NCBI RefSeq assembly: GCF_037975245.1
Contig: NC_092569.1
Coordinates: forward strand, 18,958,501-19,022,500
DNA: 64,000 nt
From: Apostichopus japonicus
Taxonomy: Eukaryota > Echinodermata > Holothuroidea > Aspidochirotida > Stichopodidae
Reading direction: 5' to 3'
Shown here: in pieces, positions 33,865 through 46,409 of the stretch
How the letters are laid out: the number at the start of each line of letters is the position of its first letter
Numbering within the stretch: the stretch's first letter is position 1
Translations under genes and position numbers: made by a program
Notes under the pieces: generated by a model
The model's database searches: none
Told to the model about the DNA's origin: nothing
Seen by the model: the letters and a program-made list of their open reading frames with translations, nothing else

Positions 33865-35340
33865 AAATGGCCTTCCATAAACGTTATTTGAGGTATAATG
33901 AGAGGAAGAGAGCGAAATATATTACGTAATATTGGTATAGGTCTAGTGACTGCTTAAAATAAGTACCACAGCATTGAGCCTAACTTACATAATTATGAAC
34001 GAAAAACGCCATTTTATTCGCTTAAAGGCATTGAAGACTCGCCCCAAACCGCGTGCCGCGCTCTGAAAAAGTTAACTTTCCGTTGCTTGCAAGTGAAGTT
34101 TTCTTGTCGCTACAAAATGCAGACAGTAATGAACCGTGATACCTTGTTAACTTTTATCTAGACCTGAGATGTCCATCGCTGCTATGTACACTGTGTTGTG
34201 GGTATTGACAGTAGCTGTATATGTATTGACTGTACACTTGTGTCTAATTACCGACGGTAGCAAGCTGTATGTGTATTTTCTGGGATCGATGGTGGTGTCT
34301 AACACTTCTGTTACACCTCATTCGAAACTAGGTCAGATTAACGGCATGAGACGTTTCTTTGTGCGCGAGTCTTCATACCTTTTAATCTCTGCGAATAGGC
34401 CAACATGTTGGCTATTAAACGTACATCTTTATAATTGTGTGAATTATGTTCTTAACTAAAGTAACCAGAAAAGGTTGTTTAGATCGCCGAGATTGACTGC
34501 ACAATGAGGCAGAGAAGAACAGAAAAACAACAACAGAAGATTCATAACAACAAACAGGAAACGAAACAATTAAAAAAAAATCTCCAATTCTATTTATTCT
34601 AGCGTGATGGTTTTTTGTACTAGACAATTTCCGTTCTGTCTTTTCCGTGTTTTATGTGTAGTTTTTACCAGGTAATACTTGGCAGTCACTTACAGCTCAT
34701 TTCTAAGAAACTGGCTTTATGTTCTACCCGTTGTTAAGTAACAGGTGAGGTGATCTGTAACGGAAATGTTCCGATTTTGGAAGTGCGGCCACTTCTTTAT
34801 AAATCTAATGTCACATCAAGTAATATCATTTTCCGTTTACAAGCGTTCTGTCAGATGTGAAATTACAAAGGTAAACGGTTTAAAAACACGCGTGACATTA
34901 ACCTGTCTGTAGCTAGGGGTTAAATAAAAACACGCAATGTTTGTCGTTGTAAACAGTGTTACCATGACAAATGTTGGGGTGAAAAGTGCGGGGGAGGGCG
35001 GGGGGGGGGGGGTGAGGGACGGGTTATATGGACTAGCCCCGTCAGTCCTATTGCCCACCACCATTCCTTAACCTGTAGAAATCGACACTGCTCTATTGAA
35101 TATCTGTGAGAATGGTAAAGTTAATTTAGTCAAGCATGAAACAACCAAGTTGAAGTGCTTTACGCTTTTCGCGCGCATGCAGGCAGTGCGTCCCTTTCGT
35201 CAAATCAAAGTTATGCATGTTATCTATTTGTGTGCTTACAAAAAATAATAGAATACCCGACCCCAGTTGTGCTGGACTTTTTGTATGATACAAGAAGTTC
35301 TTGAAATGACGTTAAGCTGGGTGTTACGTAATATGTGGCA
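33865..35340. other. intergenic, no gene seen
   Basis: An open frame at 34169-34459 (plus) starts with a hydrophobic stretch that could mimic a signal peptide, but nothing else supports a gene. Poly-G near 35000. Confidence 0.4.
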
Positions 35341-35344
35341 TTGT

Positions 35345-35612
35345 CTATACTGCACTATACTGCACTATACTGTACTATGCTGAACTATGCTGTACTATGC
35401 TGTACTATGCTGTACTATACTATACTATATACATATATAGTGTATACAGATAGTACATACATTATACTATATACTTCACATCCAATAAGCGACAAACTAC
35501 AATGACTATATACACTATACTGTATAGTGTAAAGTAAACTATATACTAATAGGCTACACTATACACGGAACACTATACACGGAACACTATACACGGAATA
35601 ATATACACAGAC
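35345..35612. repeat. 10-bp TGTACTATGC array and related ACTATACAC repeats
   Basis: About eight 10-bp units (TGCACTATAC, TGTACTATGC) are followed by AT-rich palindromic sequence and three copies of ACACTATACACGGAA. Around 35511-35532, TACACTATAC and its complement form a near palindrome. It is probably another inverted motif array, less regular than the others. Confidence 0.7.
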
Positions 35613-35639
35613 AATAGAGGGCGTCGATCCTTTTCCATG

Positions 35640-36690
35640 ATTGGAGGGGAGAACTTTAAGATACAAGCCCTCCATGAATGCAAGTGTACTTGATCAGAAG
35701 CATACACAAATTAGCTGTAGCATGTACTCTCTCCTTCAGCTTACCTCACCCCACCTCCCCACCGTAGACCTATTACATTTTCCAGGAAGAAAATTAATTG
35801 CATTTATTCCACTATTTTTAATGAATACTTCAACTATTTATATGTAAACAAATAATGTAGGTTGACACAAGTACATTTTATCGGGGTGAAAGAATAAAAA
35901 ACGGGGGGGGGGGGGGGCTGTACAGAGCCATCTGCAACCTAAGATATTCGAACCTACTACAAAATGCTATATTCATAGTAAGCTTTACGCTATAAACATA
36001 TTGTTCTTCTTTTGCTTCAATACATCTTCAAAACTTGGAGTTTCTGAATCCTCTGTCATATGGCAACGTCGGTCCTGTTCCTAGGTACAAGCAGGGAGCC
36101 GGAAGACGCCCCCCCCCCTACCCCGACCAGTACAAGTGCCGCGGATCTTGGCTGGACTTTTTGCTCTAATCTCCAATTGTTCTTTCTGGTCTTCCCGTCC
36201 TAGATATCTCTCGGCCTACAAACTTCAAGAGAAAACAAAGACAGTTTGATGTCGTCTAGTTCTAGTGATCGTGCAACATACTACCTGGTGGTATGTTCAT
36301 GTTCTCGGCAGGTATTTTATTAGATTAAAACTTCCTGGGTACTTTGTATTCGTTTATATTTATGAGACTTTAAATCACGTATTTTCTTCTTTCATCTCTA
36401 AAAAAGGTCTTAGAAACCAACGCCCACGATAACGGTAACCAAGGAGCTGTTTCTCGGAAATGAAGCTGGGCTTATCACGTTGCTTATTTGTGTTTGAAAT
36501 TTTACGTATGTGCGTGCGTGTCTTTGTCAGTATGTGTTTGCAAGTGTCTTGTTGTTGTATGCTAATTCATGAGAAGGGACGTGGTACCGGAGGCATCAAT
36601 ACACGACGACACTCAACTTGTTAGGACTGGCAATGATAAAATGGACGGAATTGAGTTTCGACCATTCATGATAACTATCAGGACGAGAAG
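35640..36690. other. intergenic, no gene seen
   Basis: No gene recognised. Poly-G near 35906 and poly-C near 36110. Confidence 0.45.
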
Positions 36691-36693
36691 GGG

Positions 36694-36962
36694 GTGGGGG
36701 GGGGGGTTCCCGGGCCCGGGATCAATAAGGGGGTTGGGTGATTATTACATTGCGAGGGAAATCAGAAGACTTCAGATAAGGTAACCCGATCTGGCCCTCT
36801 ACCCCCTGACACGTGTACAGGGTGTATATGGGGGGGTCATTCCCGGGCCCGGGTTCAATAAGGGGGATGGGCGATTATTGCATTGCGAGGGAAATCAGAA
36901 GACTTCAGATAAGGTGACCCGATTTGGACCTCTACCCCCGACACGTGTACAGGGTGTATGGG
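36694..36962. repeat. 133-bp tandem duplication
   Basis: Two consecutive copies with matching landmarks 133 bases apart: TTCCCGGGCCCGGG, GCGAGGGAAATCAGAAGACT and GACACGTGTACAGGGTGTAT. Copies differ by scattered substitutions and G-run length. CCCGGGCCCGGG is itself palindromic. Confidence 0.9.
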
Positions 36963-37299
36963 GGGAGAGGGGAGCTATAACAGTGAAACACAGCATTCTG
37001 GTTTTAAAGCAGCTGTTGGCGTTTATTTGAAAAATGTTCAAGGTGACCTCGTAGCATTTAAAATAAGAACGGTATGGACTCAAACTAAGACACTCTCATA
37101 TAGATTTATATACAAAGCAAACATTACTGATTGTTTTTCTTTTTGCGACTTTAAAAAGTTAGCCAAACTTTGATGAAATACATAGGATTTGAGTATCGAA
37201 TAGCATCGATAAAATATTCGCGATCAAACTAACAAACTGTAGTAATGCTGCAGAGCCGTTTTTTAAAATATTATTATTGGGGCGGATGTGGAGTGGGGG

Positions 37300-37530
37300 T
37301 GGGGTTGTGTTATTTTTTTTGTTTTTTAGATTCCCTGGCATGTTACATAAACTAGTTATAGTTGTATGTATGGTTGAGATTTTGTCTGTTCTGTTACTGT
37401 TACTTGCCATTTAGCTTTTGAAGAAGATCCTGCTAGGATCGAAACGTCAGGCCAACTTACTTTTACACATTCTCCTACACAGGGTCTCTAGTGGATAAGC
37501 AGTTTGCTAACAGTTTTATTTTATTTTGGT
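37300..37530 (+). mobile_element. Penelope-like terminal fragment with hammerhead-like core
   Basis: 37413-37453 reads TTTTGAAGAAGATCCTGCTA followed by GGATCGAAACGTCAGG. This has the order of a hammerhead ribozyme core: TGAAGA, a hairpin GATCCT-GCT-AGGATC, then GAAAC and GTC. Penelope-like elements carry such minimal hammerheads in their terminal repeats. The first core base, normally C, is T here, so activity is doubtful. The following sequence to about 37515 aligns with 29050-29115 in the decayed element. No coding part is present. Confidence 0.65.
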
Positions 37531-37534
37531 TGAG

Positions 37535-38735
37535 ATTCTAACTGATTTCTAATCCTGTTCTTTGTTAGTAACGATAACATTCGTAATAACCTTTCTGGTT
37601 CTGGTTTTCTCTTTATGAAAGTAGCCAATATATCTTGACCCTTTGAATACCTCTTCCAAAAGTCATGAAAGAAAAATCTATAGACCAAATCACCTAATTT
37701 GAAAAGGGAAGCTTTATGCTTTACAAACCCAGTACACCGTTCTAAGTAAATGAACAAATGTAGCCTAACTCAAAAGTTAAATGTTGCCGTAATATTATAC
37801 ATATGGCATGCCGTTTGTTTTATAGCTAAACTTTATTTATAGCATGTATAGCCTACCGTTCATCGTTTAGTATCTTGCACTGCCCGGTTCTGTAAGATAA
37901 CAGAACTTAGCGCAGGCGTCCTGTTGTATATGGATGCCGGTATTCTATACCGTAAAAATAGGACTTCTGTTGTTTTAAACAGTTTACGTTCATTTCTTTA
38001 CTCAATTCCTAACTATTTATTTTTAGGAAGTCATTTGGGGTCTCTTTACAGCTTAAAATTGGGCCAAAATTTGTTTCAATTTACCACACACTGGTCTCTT
38101 ATGCTATAGAGAAGGAGTCTCACCTTGTACACATGTCCATAGAATTACCCCCCTTTCTGAAGACAAGAAATATCTGACGTTGTCTGACCTTGGGTACTCC
38201 ACAGGGTTTTTCAATTAATATGACCAAGATATGACTATAAAATGACTGCACTAGATCCACAAATAAATCGCGTCTGAGAAACAGAGAGAAAGAAATATTT
38301 TGATTGACCTCCAATTATAAAGCTCTGCACAGCTTGGTAGGATGTTTCAAAAATTATTTTAGGATTCTGTCTATATTTTAAGCAAATTCTTGTTTTACCA
38401 TTTTATTATCAGTCTTCACTAGGTTAATACTTGAAGGTCAATTTTTTTTTTAAACCTCACTCACGAATTCACGTTTGTCAATGAGGGTAAAGTAATATTG
38501 ACAAGTCTCAAACAAATTGGCTACATGGATTGACAGACCGCAGATGGATGAACGGACGAGGTTCGCCATGTTTAAAAATGACAGTGTTATACAGATGGTG
38601 CTACATTGCAATTTAGGCCCATTGCTAGTTACCTCGCTGTTATATACTGAATGCCCACCCGATACACACAGAGAACACAGTTAGGCTACTACTGTAGTTC
38701 TTTAAGTTTTGTATCTCAGTAAGAACTGGGTTGTG
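37535..38735. other. intergenic, no gene seen
   Basis: No gene recognised; short open frames on both strands have no signature. Confidence 0.45.
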
Positions 38736-38739
38736 CTAT

Positions 38740-38884
38740 ATAAATCGGTAGCATGTGCTATTAGGATTACAGTAAGAACTGAGGATATGTGTAATTCCAA
38801 CAAATCCAGTTGTTGGGAATTTATTGCGATTACACATATCCTCAGTTCTTACTGTAATCCTAATAGCACATGCTACCGATTTAT
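38740..38884. repeat. long hairpin with perfect 56-bp arms
   Basis: Arms 38740-38795 and 38829-38884 are exact reverse complements (inner ends GGATATGTGTAAT and ATTACACATATCC). The 33-base loop contains a smaller stem, CCAACA/TGTTGG. Transcribed, it would form a long perfect duplex. Perfect identity implies very recent origin or repair-driven maintenance. CAGTAAGAACTG also occurs just outside the left arm, hinting at template switching as the origin. Confidence 0.93.
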
Positions 38885-38889
38885 CAGAT

Positions 38890-41800
38890 TTGTCAGCACG
38901 ATCCAGTATTTACTGTGGTACAAAAGTATAGTTACTGTAATCTCTGTGTGAATCGGCTGAAATGCTGTATCGTGCTTTGACATGAAACTAACCTTCTTCC
39001 TGTCCATGATGTATGTAATCCGATGTAACACAGTCAGTGGATAATTTTCGATCAAAAGTTAAAACTGTTTTTTCCCCCCAAACATATTGGTACAGACTTT
39101 AAACTAATTATTTTATGTAATTTATCAATAATCGAAAGCGAAAATGACCAAGTACAACTCCCCCCTTCCCGTTCGGTCCTAAATTATTGGTGTCTGGGAA
39201 GGGTTGGGTAGGGTGCGGGATGAAAATTGGCTAGTGCAGCTAGTGCAAATACAGTATATAACTGATCTGTGGGATTCTGTGATTCATTGAAATGGTGACA
39301 GTGTATTTGAAAACGTAATCGCAAATTCAATTAAAACTTATTATGAATATATCTATGGAACCAAATCTGTGTTAACGATTCAATTAAATTATTAATAAAC
39401 TATGTGCAGGATGTTGGGTCAAGAAGCGTTAAATCTGAAAATGTTGTGAACTTGAAAAAGTGCTTCTGACCTCAGAGTCAAGAGAGGCGAGAGTAGTTTG
39501 GGATAGGGGGAGGGAGGGCGGGGGGGGGGTTAATCGGAAGTGAGGCGTTTAGTGGTTGTCCTAAAATGATAAAGATACCTATGTAACAAACACAAAATGC
39601 AAACCAATAGTATAATATAACGTCGATGATAAGTTCCTATGTTGGAGGAATGAAAGTAAGCTGTGCCTGAAAAAGTAATCTAAACACAGACCAATGCATG
39701 CGTTATTCGATCGACGGAGAATTTTTTTGTTTTTGTTTTAATTTAACACAATGTGGGAGAACGCTTTAAGTGAAACAATTGTTGGTACATAACTCATTCA
39801 GCAAAGTCCATCATTAAACACCCTGTTGAAAGAAAACAGGGACCGAGTTGAAAGAAGAGTTCATAATGACTACAGACAGGCTAGTTAATCAATCAAAATG
39901 GTGGGGTGGGGTGGGGGAGGGAGGGGAAGGGGATGCAGGACGGTATAAGTAGGGAAATAATTTATTGTAAAAAAATGTGTTACAAGTTCAGTTATTATTT
40001 AACACATCTGTTTCGGTCCGTAAACTTATCAGGGCTTTTTTAGTCCTGAGTTTTTCATCCTTTGAAATAATTCAGTTTGGAAGCTATCTTCAGTTTGAGG
40101 AGTTTAAGCAAACAGTAGACCATCCTTGACATAACCTTGACTTGGCTTTACTAAATCCCTTCAGCAAATAGTTATCCGGAAGGAACGTAAACACGCCGTC
40201 CTTTTCCTTTGGGTACATTTGTCTTGTACACTCTGAAAGTTTGCACATGCGAGTCGGATGTGTTATTTGTTAGCTTCTACTCAAATATTTGCGTAACCCA
40301 GTAAAGAGGGAAAGGTAGTGTTCAGACTGACTGTTACCATCAAAAATCATAACAGATCGACATCCATTCGGTTATAACGGTCCGCAGCTGCAAAAAATTC
40401 GGCGGCCCGCAAAAAAAAAAAAAAAAAAAAAAAAAAAATTAAATCCATCCGAGTCCCGCGAGAAGCCTATCAAATGCTATATTAAATGTGGCCTATTAAA
40501 CCTTGTAATCGTAGCTAGAGAGGACGGAAAATATGGATACTGGTTCACGATGGAGGAGTTTGTTTAAAAGCTCCATTGTCATAGGAAAGCCATCAACATA
40601 TGAGACGGCAGAAACTTACTGTTTTACCAGAAGAAGTTTAGAATTTTATATGTTGCTGCGGTGGTGGCTCCACATCGCAAATTGAAATATATTCGACTAT
40701 TTTTATGTGGATTGTTGTACTCCTTTTTCTATTTTCTAAACTAAGACACGTGATTATAAAATTAAGTGCTTTATAATAAATGGAAACAATGGAGGAGGGA
40801 GGGGAGGGCGGTGGGGGGGGGTGTGGGTGGGGTTTGCCACAGGAAAAAGATTGTGAAAACCTTTAGTCACATTTTGGGCCAATACTGGCGGCACTCAAAT
40901 TACACAGATGCTGCACTAACAAGAAAAGAAGAAACAATAATGAGACCAGCGAATGGGAAAGGTTTGCTATTAAATCGATGTAATACCCCCCCCCACCCCT
41001 CCCGGTTCACATTGGACCTAAGATTACATTCGTCTGATATCTTTTATCCTATACTAATGCTATGATTATGATACATTAATGAACTTAACATACGTATTGA
41101 AAGTGTTAATTATCAACAATCTTCAACTCTTGCCCAACTTCCCTCATGACCTGAACCAAAACAAACCCCCCCCCCCCAAAATGGTAACCCCCTCCTCTAT
41201 AAATGACTTGCGTACTGCATTGCAATGAAACTTGGTGATATAAACTGAAAGCTTAATAGTACATGTTTTTTATTAGGGGATTGACGTAATGGACTATATA
41301 GTCTAAACTAATTCATGAACTGACGAAATTGATTGATGAGCCCATATAGTGATGATGGTCAATTCTCAGAGACCGGACGTAACTGTAGGCTTTAGGGAAG
41401 TTCAACTTATTAGAAAGTTGCCTTTTTGTTGTTTTTTTTAGCACAAAAATTGCAAGATTAACTTTTGCATAGAGTCATGCTTTATTGAGTTTTATATGGC
41501 TTCAACAGTTAGTAAGACTTTAACATACAACTCGAAGGCTGGCAAGAAACAGCGATTAAGGCTCTAAACTAGTGATTCTTCACCATTCCGTAAAGTTGGA
41601 AGGTGGTAGGGAGTATTGTCAATTAAACCATCAAGGATGGGCTTTGAGCAGGGGTGAAAGGAAGTTGGACCGGAAAGATGTGGAATTCTGAATCGGATCA
41701 GTCTTACACGAACAAATAATGACTGGGACAAATGGTAACGTACATTTTTTAACGTACCGCTGATCCAAAGTAATTGCACTATTACTTAGGTTACTTCAAC

Positions 41801-42440
41801 TTGACCAAAATTGGGTTAACGATCTCTTAACTTACCCAATTTTAATGGTCATACCCCCAGACGTTTGAAAACCTATTTATATTGCAATTTTTTTCTTTCT
41901 TTCTTGTCATCGATGACAATTATTTCGTGGAACTGGAACACGCAAAGGTATTATTAACCTTGTTAATATCGAGTAAAATAAAAGAAAAAACATCAGATGG
42001 ACATTAGATATTATTACACCGCAAATGATGGCTGGAGGTCAAAGATTAACCAAAATAGAAACATCTTGATTTGTTGCCGATTAATGAGAACGGACATGTA
42101 CAGATGCACTGCGTGGTACTGACCATTTCAGCTACTAATCTCTTGACCAAATTTAGCCGACTTCGTGGAAACGTGGCGACGAGTATATTACGCCCATGTG
42201 GAGACGAGGTTGAGAAACTTTTATATTTCTCTCCCTGTGAAAAAAAACTGTCGTAGAATGATCAATGAAACATAAATAAATTTTAGAGCAATCTATATTA
42301 AAAGTTATTAAATATATCTCGAAATATTATACCTTAAACGCAACTCTACGACATGTCTTTTTCATTACTAACGTGAAATGATGTAGCTGCGCTTGACAAA
42401 AATAGAGGGGGCAAGTGCAAAACGTATATCCATCGAATGC
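38890..42440. other. intergenic, no gene seen
   Basis: About 3.5 kb without a recognised gene. Notable only for a run of about 28 A at 40411-40438 after a GC-rich stretch (it could be a retro-inserted poly-A tail), poly-C near 40986 and 41165, and poly-G near 39520 and 40811. Confidence 0.45.
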
Positions 42441-42442
42441 TT

Positions 42443-42868
42443 CAACCAGAGCCATATATATATATATAGATATATATATATATATATATATACAGTGGCG
42501 GAGCGTCCATACAGTCAGGGGGGCGGATGCCCCTCCCCCCCCCCTGACGGACTCAAATGGACTGCTGGCGCCCTTTTAAGCTATTCACCACTTTTTACTT
42601 ATTCGCGATTATTGACTTTTTTATTGCGCTCTCATCTACCTATTGACATTTGTCACATTTTGTTGGCGATGACACCTATTTATTCTTCGTTTATCTGCAA
42701 ATTAGCAAGGCCTGGAAAAGATCATTTCAGGCGATATAGGGAGTATCTTTACTCAAAAAATTTCTGTACGCTCTGCGCCAACCTGTGGTGGCGCTCCGCT
42801 TAGATAAAGTCGAAAGCGCCCATACAGACCATTCTCGCCCCCTCTGACTAATACCCCTAGCTCCGTCA

Positions 42869-42905
<37 letters not shown>

Positions 42906-42945
42906 TATATATATATATATAGGTTATAATGGCTCTGGTTTCAAA
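42443..42945. repeat. AT tract bounded by inverted AACCAGAGCC, split by an insertion
   Basis: AACCAGAGCCATATAT at 42444-42460 and its complement ATAATGGCTCTGGTT at about 42927-42941 enclose an AT microsatellite, which is interrupted by the hAT-type element at 42493. Without the insertion this would be a short foldback with an AT-rich centre, like 51147-51252. Confidence 0.65.
42493..42871. mobile_element. hAT-type miniature element inserted in an AT tract
   Basis: The left end is CAGTGGCGGAGCGTCC; the right end is, in complement, CAGTGACGGAGCTAGG. Length 379 bp. Both flanks are TATATATA, consistent with an 8-bp duplication, though the microsatellite makes this uninformative alone. Open frames inside have no transposase signature. 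Terminal CAGTGRCGGAGC is typical of hAT ends. Confidence 0.83.
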
Positions 42946-42949
42946 CAAG

Positions 42950-43995
42950 GTAAAAGAGGGCGACACTTATGTAATCATTTAAAGTTTGCCCTCAAAGTGG
43001 TTCGTTCTTATATAGCTTTCTTTTTACCAAGACATTCTTAGTGGCAAATATTAATTTCGACATGAGGCGGCATTCCTGCATGTCCGTGACAGTAACCTGA
43101 CCTACATATGAAGTCAGCTTGATTCTGCAATGTATTAATTGATTGATTGACTTGTGTCATGATTATCAATGTTATATGATGGACACCAATGAGGAAGACG
43201 ATATCACTATATTATCCTCTCTTGTATAGTTTACACTATGACACTGCGATGTAGTGGAACAGAAAAATGAACAAAATGAAAGATTTAGCCATTACGTTGA
43301 CACATAGTTTGTAAGATCTGGAAGTTATCATTACTACCCTGCACCCCTCTCTCCCCACCGAACCCCACCCTCGGGAAAACTAGCAGCAGCAACTGTGGCA
43401 ACGACATGAACTCCCTTATTATCATAAAATTAATTATTAATCCAGACTCCTCCCTGAAATATAATATTAATATTTTGATACCAAGTAGATAGAAATCGTC
43501 CCTTCCAACCCTGTATCAGTATCTCTATACCGTCGTTCGTGATATTGATAAACAAATAAATCATATATCGTGCAGGATAGGAAAGTTGAAATCACCTCAA
43601 CTTTAGCCTTTTCATATTAGTATAAGTGCTGCAAATCTTGTTTTAATTGTAAGTTGACTCCACACAAATTACGAACGATTTCCCGCCTTGGCAGCAATAA
43701 CATCGGTTGTTCAACCCGAATATTTATACATCATGTATTATTCCAAAGGGTCACTCCCGGTCAACCGGGCATCGCTTTTTTGAGACAGTTCATCTAGTAT
43801 CTTCAAATGATACTTTACCTTAATAAGTCGATTCTTTTATTTCTGAAAGTTACCAACTCCCTGACAATCATTGGTTAAAACATGGCCCAGCATGATTTGA
43901 CCTCGTATAACTTAAGAGAGGGAGAAACTCTATTTCAGAGAAATCGTATCTTGTAAGAGTATAAATATGTAGGCCGCGTACAGGTGAAGAATGAC
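42950..43995. other. intergenic, no gene seen
   Basis: No gene recognised. Confidence 0.45.
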
Positions 43996-44075
43996 AACTA
44001 TATATATATATATTATATATATATATATGAAAATCGTAATGAGTTGGAAAATCAAGAACAGTGAAAAAACTTCCA

Positions 44076-44146
44076 GCCTCCACCGGGATTCGAACCCGGG
44101 CCTTCCGCTCTGTACGCGGACACCCTAACCACTAGGCTATGGACGC
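44076..44146 (-). tRNA. tRNA-like gene, anticodon ACA (or SINE head)
   Basis: The minus strand folds as a cloverleaf. Acceptor GCGTCCA pairs with TGGAGGC at six of seven positions. The D arm starts TAGCCTAGTGGTTAGGG (A box). The anticodon stem TCCGC/GCGGA closes the loop GTACAGA, giving anticodon ACA at 44113-44111. The T arm is CCGGG-TTCGAAT-CCCGG (B box). A six-T terminator lies at 44069-44064. ACA would read Cys UGU, but animals normally use GCA for Cys, so this is probably not a standard tRNA. Its 3' side runs into a short body and an AT tract (to about 43999), so it may be a tRNA-derived SINE. Confidence 0.65.
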
Positions 44147-44149
44147 TGA

Positions 44150-44386
44150 TTGTATGTCCAGAGGTTCGAAACCGGTAAGGAAGGTCGTAATTCCACTGTA
44201 GGCGTTTGTCACCTGTATCGAACAATACTAGTTCTGTTTTGGTGACATATTTTGCCTTACTCTAGAGATCAAACTTGATGCTAACCAACTCGAAATCATT
44301 TGTGATTCCTAAAGCCGGATCTCGAAAGAGATACTTTGAACAGACTTTATGTTAATGCAATATCTATATCTATATCTATATATATA

Positions 44387-44428
<42 letters not shown>

Positions 44429-45715
44429 ACGTATAGGATTAAACCCGTGTATGTACCCGACGGGGTACCGCTCACAGTGGTTATGCGGCCTGACGTAATG
44501 GAGAGAGTATATCTATATAGTCACCTTCGTCAGCATGTTTGGGTCAATCGTCCAACGGTCAGTAACCCCTGATATAATCTCAAAACCGAAACCCTTGTTT
44601 ACTGAGGAAAGGGGAACAAACCAGGTCGCATCATACTTAGTTCAAACAGTTTGTTGTACGAGCTGATCCCGGAAAAGAGGTAACAGGAAAATGACACTAC
44701 AACACTTAAAAACTTTAAAGAGGTACTAAAACTAGAGTTTTTATCAGTTTGTTGAAAGTTTGGTTTAGTAAATTAAGTGAACTCATGAACATAACATAAC
44801 AGTGCCTTTGCCCGGCCAATCCCAAATGATAGCTTGCAAGAGATAATAATTATACTCAAAATAAAAGCGCATATTCAATTGAGTTTCAGTTCTAATATTC
44901 GGTTCTAAAACTACTCAATACGTTTTTGACAAAGGCATTATATAATATTTGTTTGAAAATGCTATGTAGGATAAAACGTTATACTGAGGTCTTACTTGTG
45001 ATATATAGCCTACTGAGGGTATCCATTTCTATGTAAATATATTATATTTCATCTGAAAAACATAAAACAGAATGAGTATCCAACGCAAAAGATAGTTTAA
45101 GAGGTAATTTCATATAATACTGGAAAGATCAGATCGTGGGCTTCATGCAGCTCAGTCCTAAGAGCTATTCCACTGCTGCCAAATACTTAAGACGGGGGGG
45201 GGGGGGTGGGGGATTCACTATTTGAGGGTCTCTTTGGTGATCGCCCTTTCATATGAGGAGTAAATTCACGTCTCTTTGACGCTCTTCATAAATATACAGT
45301 TTGTTTAATTATTTACATCACATTAAAAATACACAGCAATTTGGAATGAGCCCTGTTTTTTTCATTTCGTATCTTTCATGAAACTTGAATAAAGTCAAGA
45401 TAATCAAGTGTATTTTTTATAGAACTTAATCGATGAATGTTATTATCATTTGAAGCCTTGGAGTGGATATAAGTTACTATAATCAGGGCAAATAACATGA
45501 TGACGGTCTGCAAATGGCAATGATCGTAAAAACAAAACAAACATGTTTTAACATTATTACCTAGAATAATGTTATTATTAACATTAAAGAGCTCTCCTGC
45601 TTGAAATCATACTGCAAGTTTAATGCAACATATATCTAGGGGTCCAATCGCACAGAATTCATCACCAAATATTGATATGTCGATCGTAACACAGGAATGG
45701 CGATTGTAACTTGCA
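44150..45715. other. intergenic, no gene seen
   Basis: AT microsatellite at about 44360-44422 and poly-G near 45196; no gene recognised. Confidence 0.45.
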
Positions 45716-46402
45716 CGTACACTATCAGTATAGTGATCAGTATAGTACATGCTAGGGTTATCGATAGGACTGTACAGACAGTGGTAATATGCGAGTATAC
45801 ACTATTCTGTACAATGCATGCTAGTGCTATCGATGGGACTGTACAGACAGTGGTAATGTACGAGTACACTATTTTGCACAGTGCATGATAGTGTCCTCGA
45901 TCGGATAGTATGGGCAGTGGTAATATGCGAGTATACACTATTCTGTACAATGCATGCTAGTGTTATCGATAGGACTGTACAGACAGTGGTAATGTACGAG
46001 TACACTATTTTGCACAGTGCATGCTAGGGTTATCGATAGGACTGTACAGACAGTGGTAATATGCGAGTATATACACTATTCTGTACAATGCATGCTAGTG
46101 TTATCGATAGGACTGTACAGACAGTGGTAATGTACGAGTATACACTATTTTGTACAGTGCATGATTGTGACCGCGATCGGACAGTATGGACATTTGTAAG
46201 ATGCGAGTATACACTATTCTGTACAATGCATGCTAGTGTTATCGATAGAACTGTATTAGCAGTGGTAATATGCGAGTATGCACTATTATGTACAATGCAT
46301 GCTAGTGTTATCGAGATGACTGTATAGACAGTGGTAATGTACGAGTATACACTATTTTGTACAGTGCATGATAGTGTCCTCGATCGGACAGTATGGGGTC
46401 TA
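45716..46402. repeat. about 70-bp minisatellite with alternating unit types
   Basis: About ten units, each containing GCATGCTAGTGTTATCGATA, then GGACTGTACAGACAGTGGTA and a CACTATT-TGTACA segment. Units alternate between ATATGCGAG and ATGTACGAG variants. Some carry a diverged block, GTGTCCTCGATCGGACAGTATGG. The array therefore evolved partly as dimers. Short frames on both strands are artefacts. Confidence 0.88.
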
Positions 46403-46409
46403 TGGACAA

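Noticed and set aside
34169..34459. 96-codon frame starting with a hydrophobic stretch
   Set aside because: A signal-peptide-like start alone is weak; no conserved motif follows.
40411..40438. 28-A run as the tail of a processed pseudogene
   Set aside because: No recognisable coding sequence or target duplication beside it; it could be a simple repeat.
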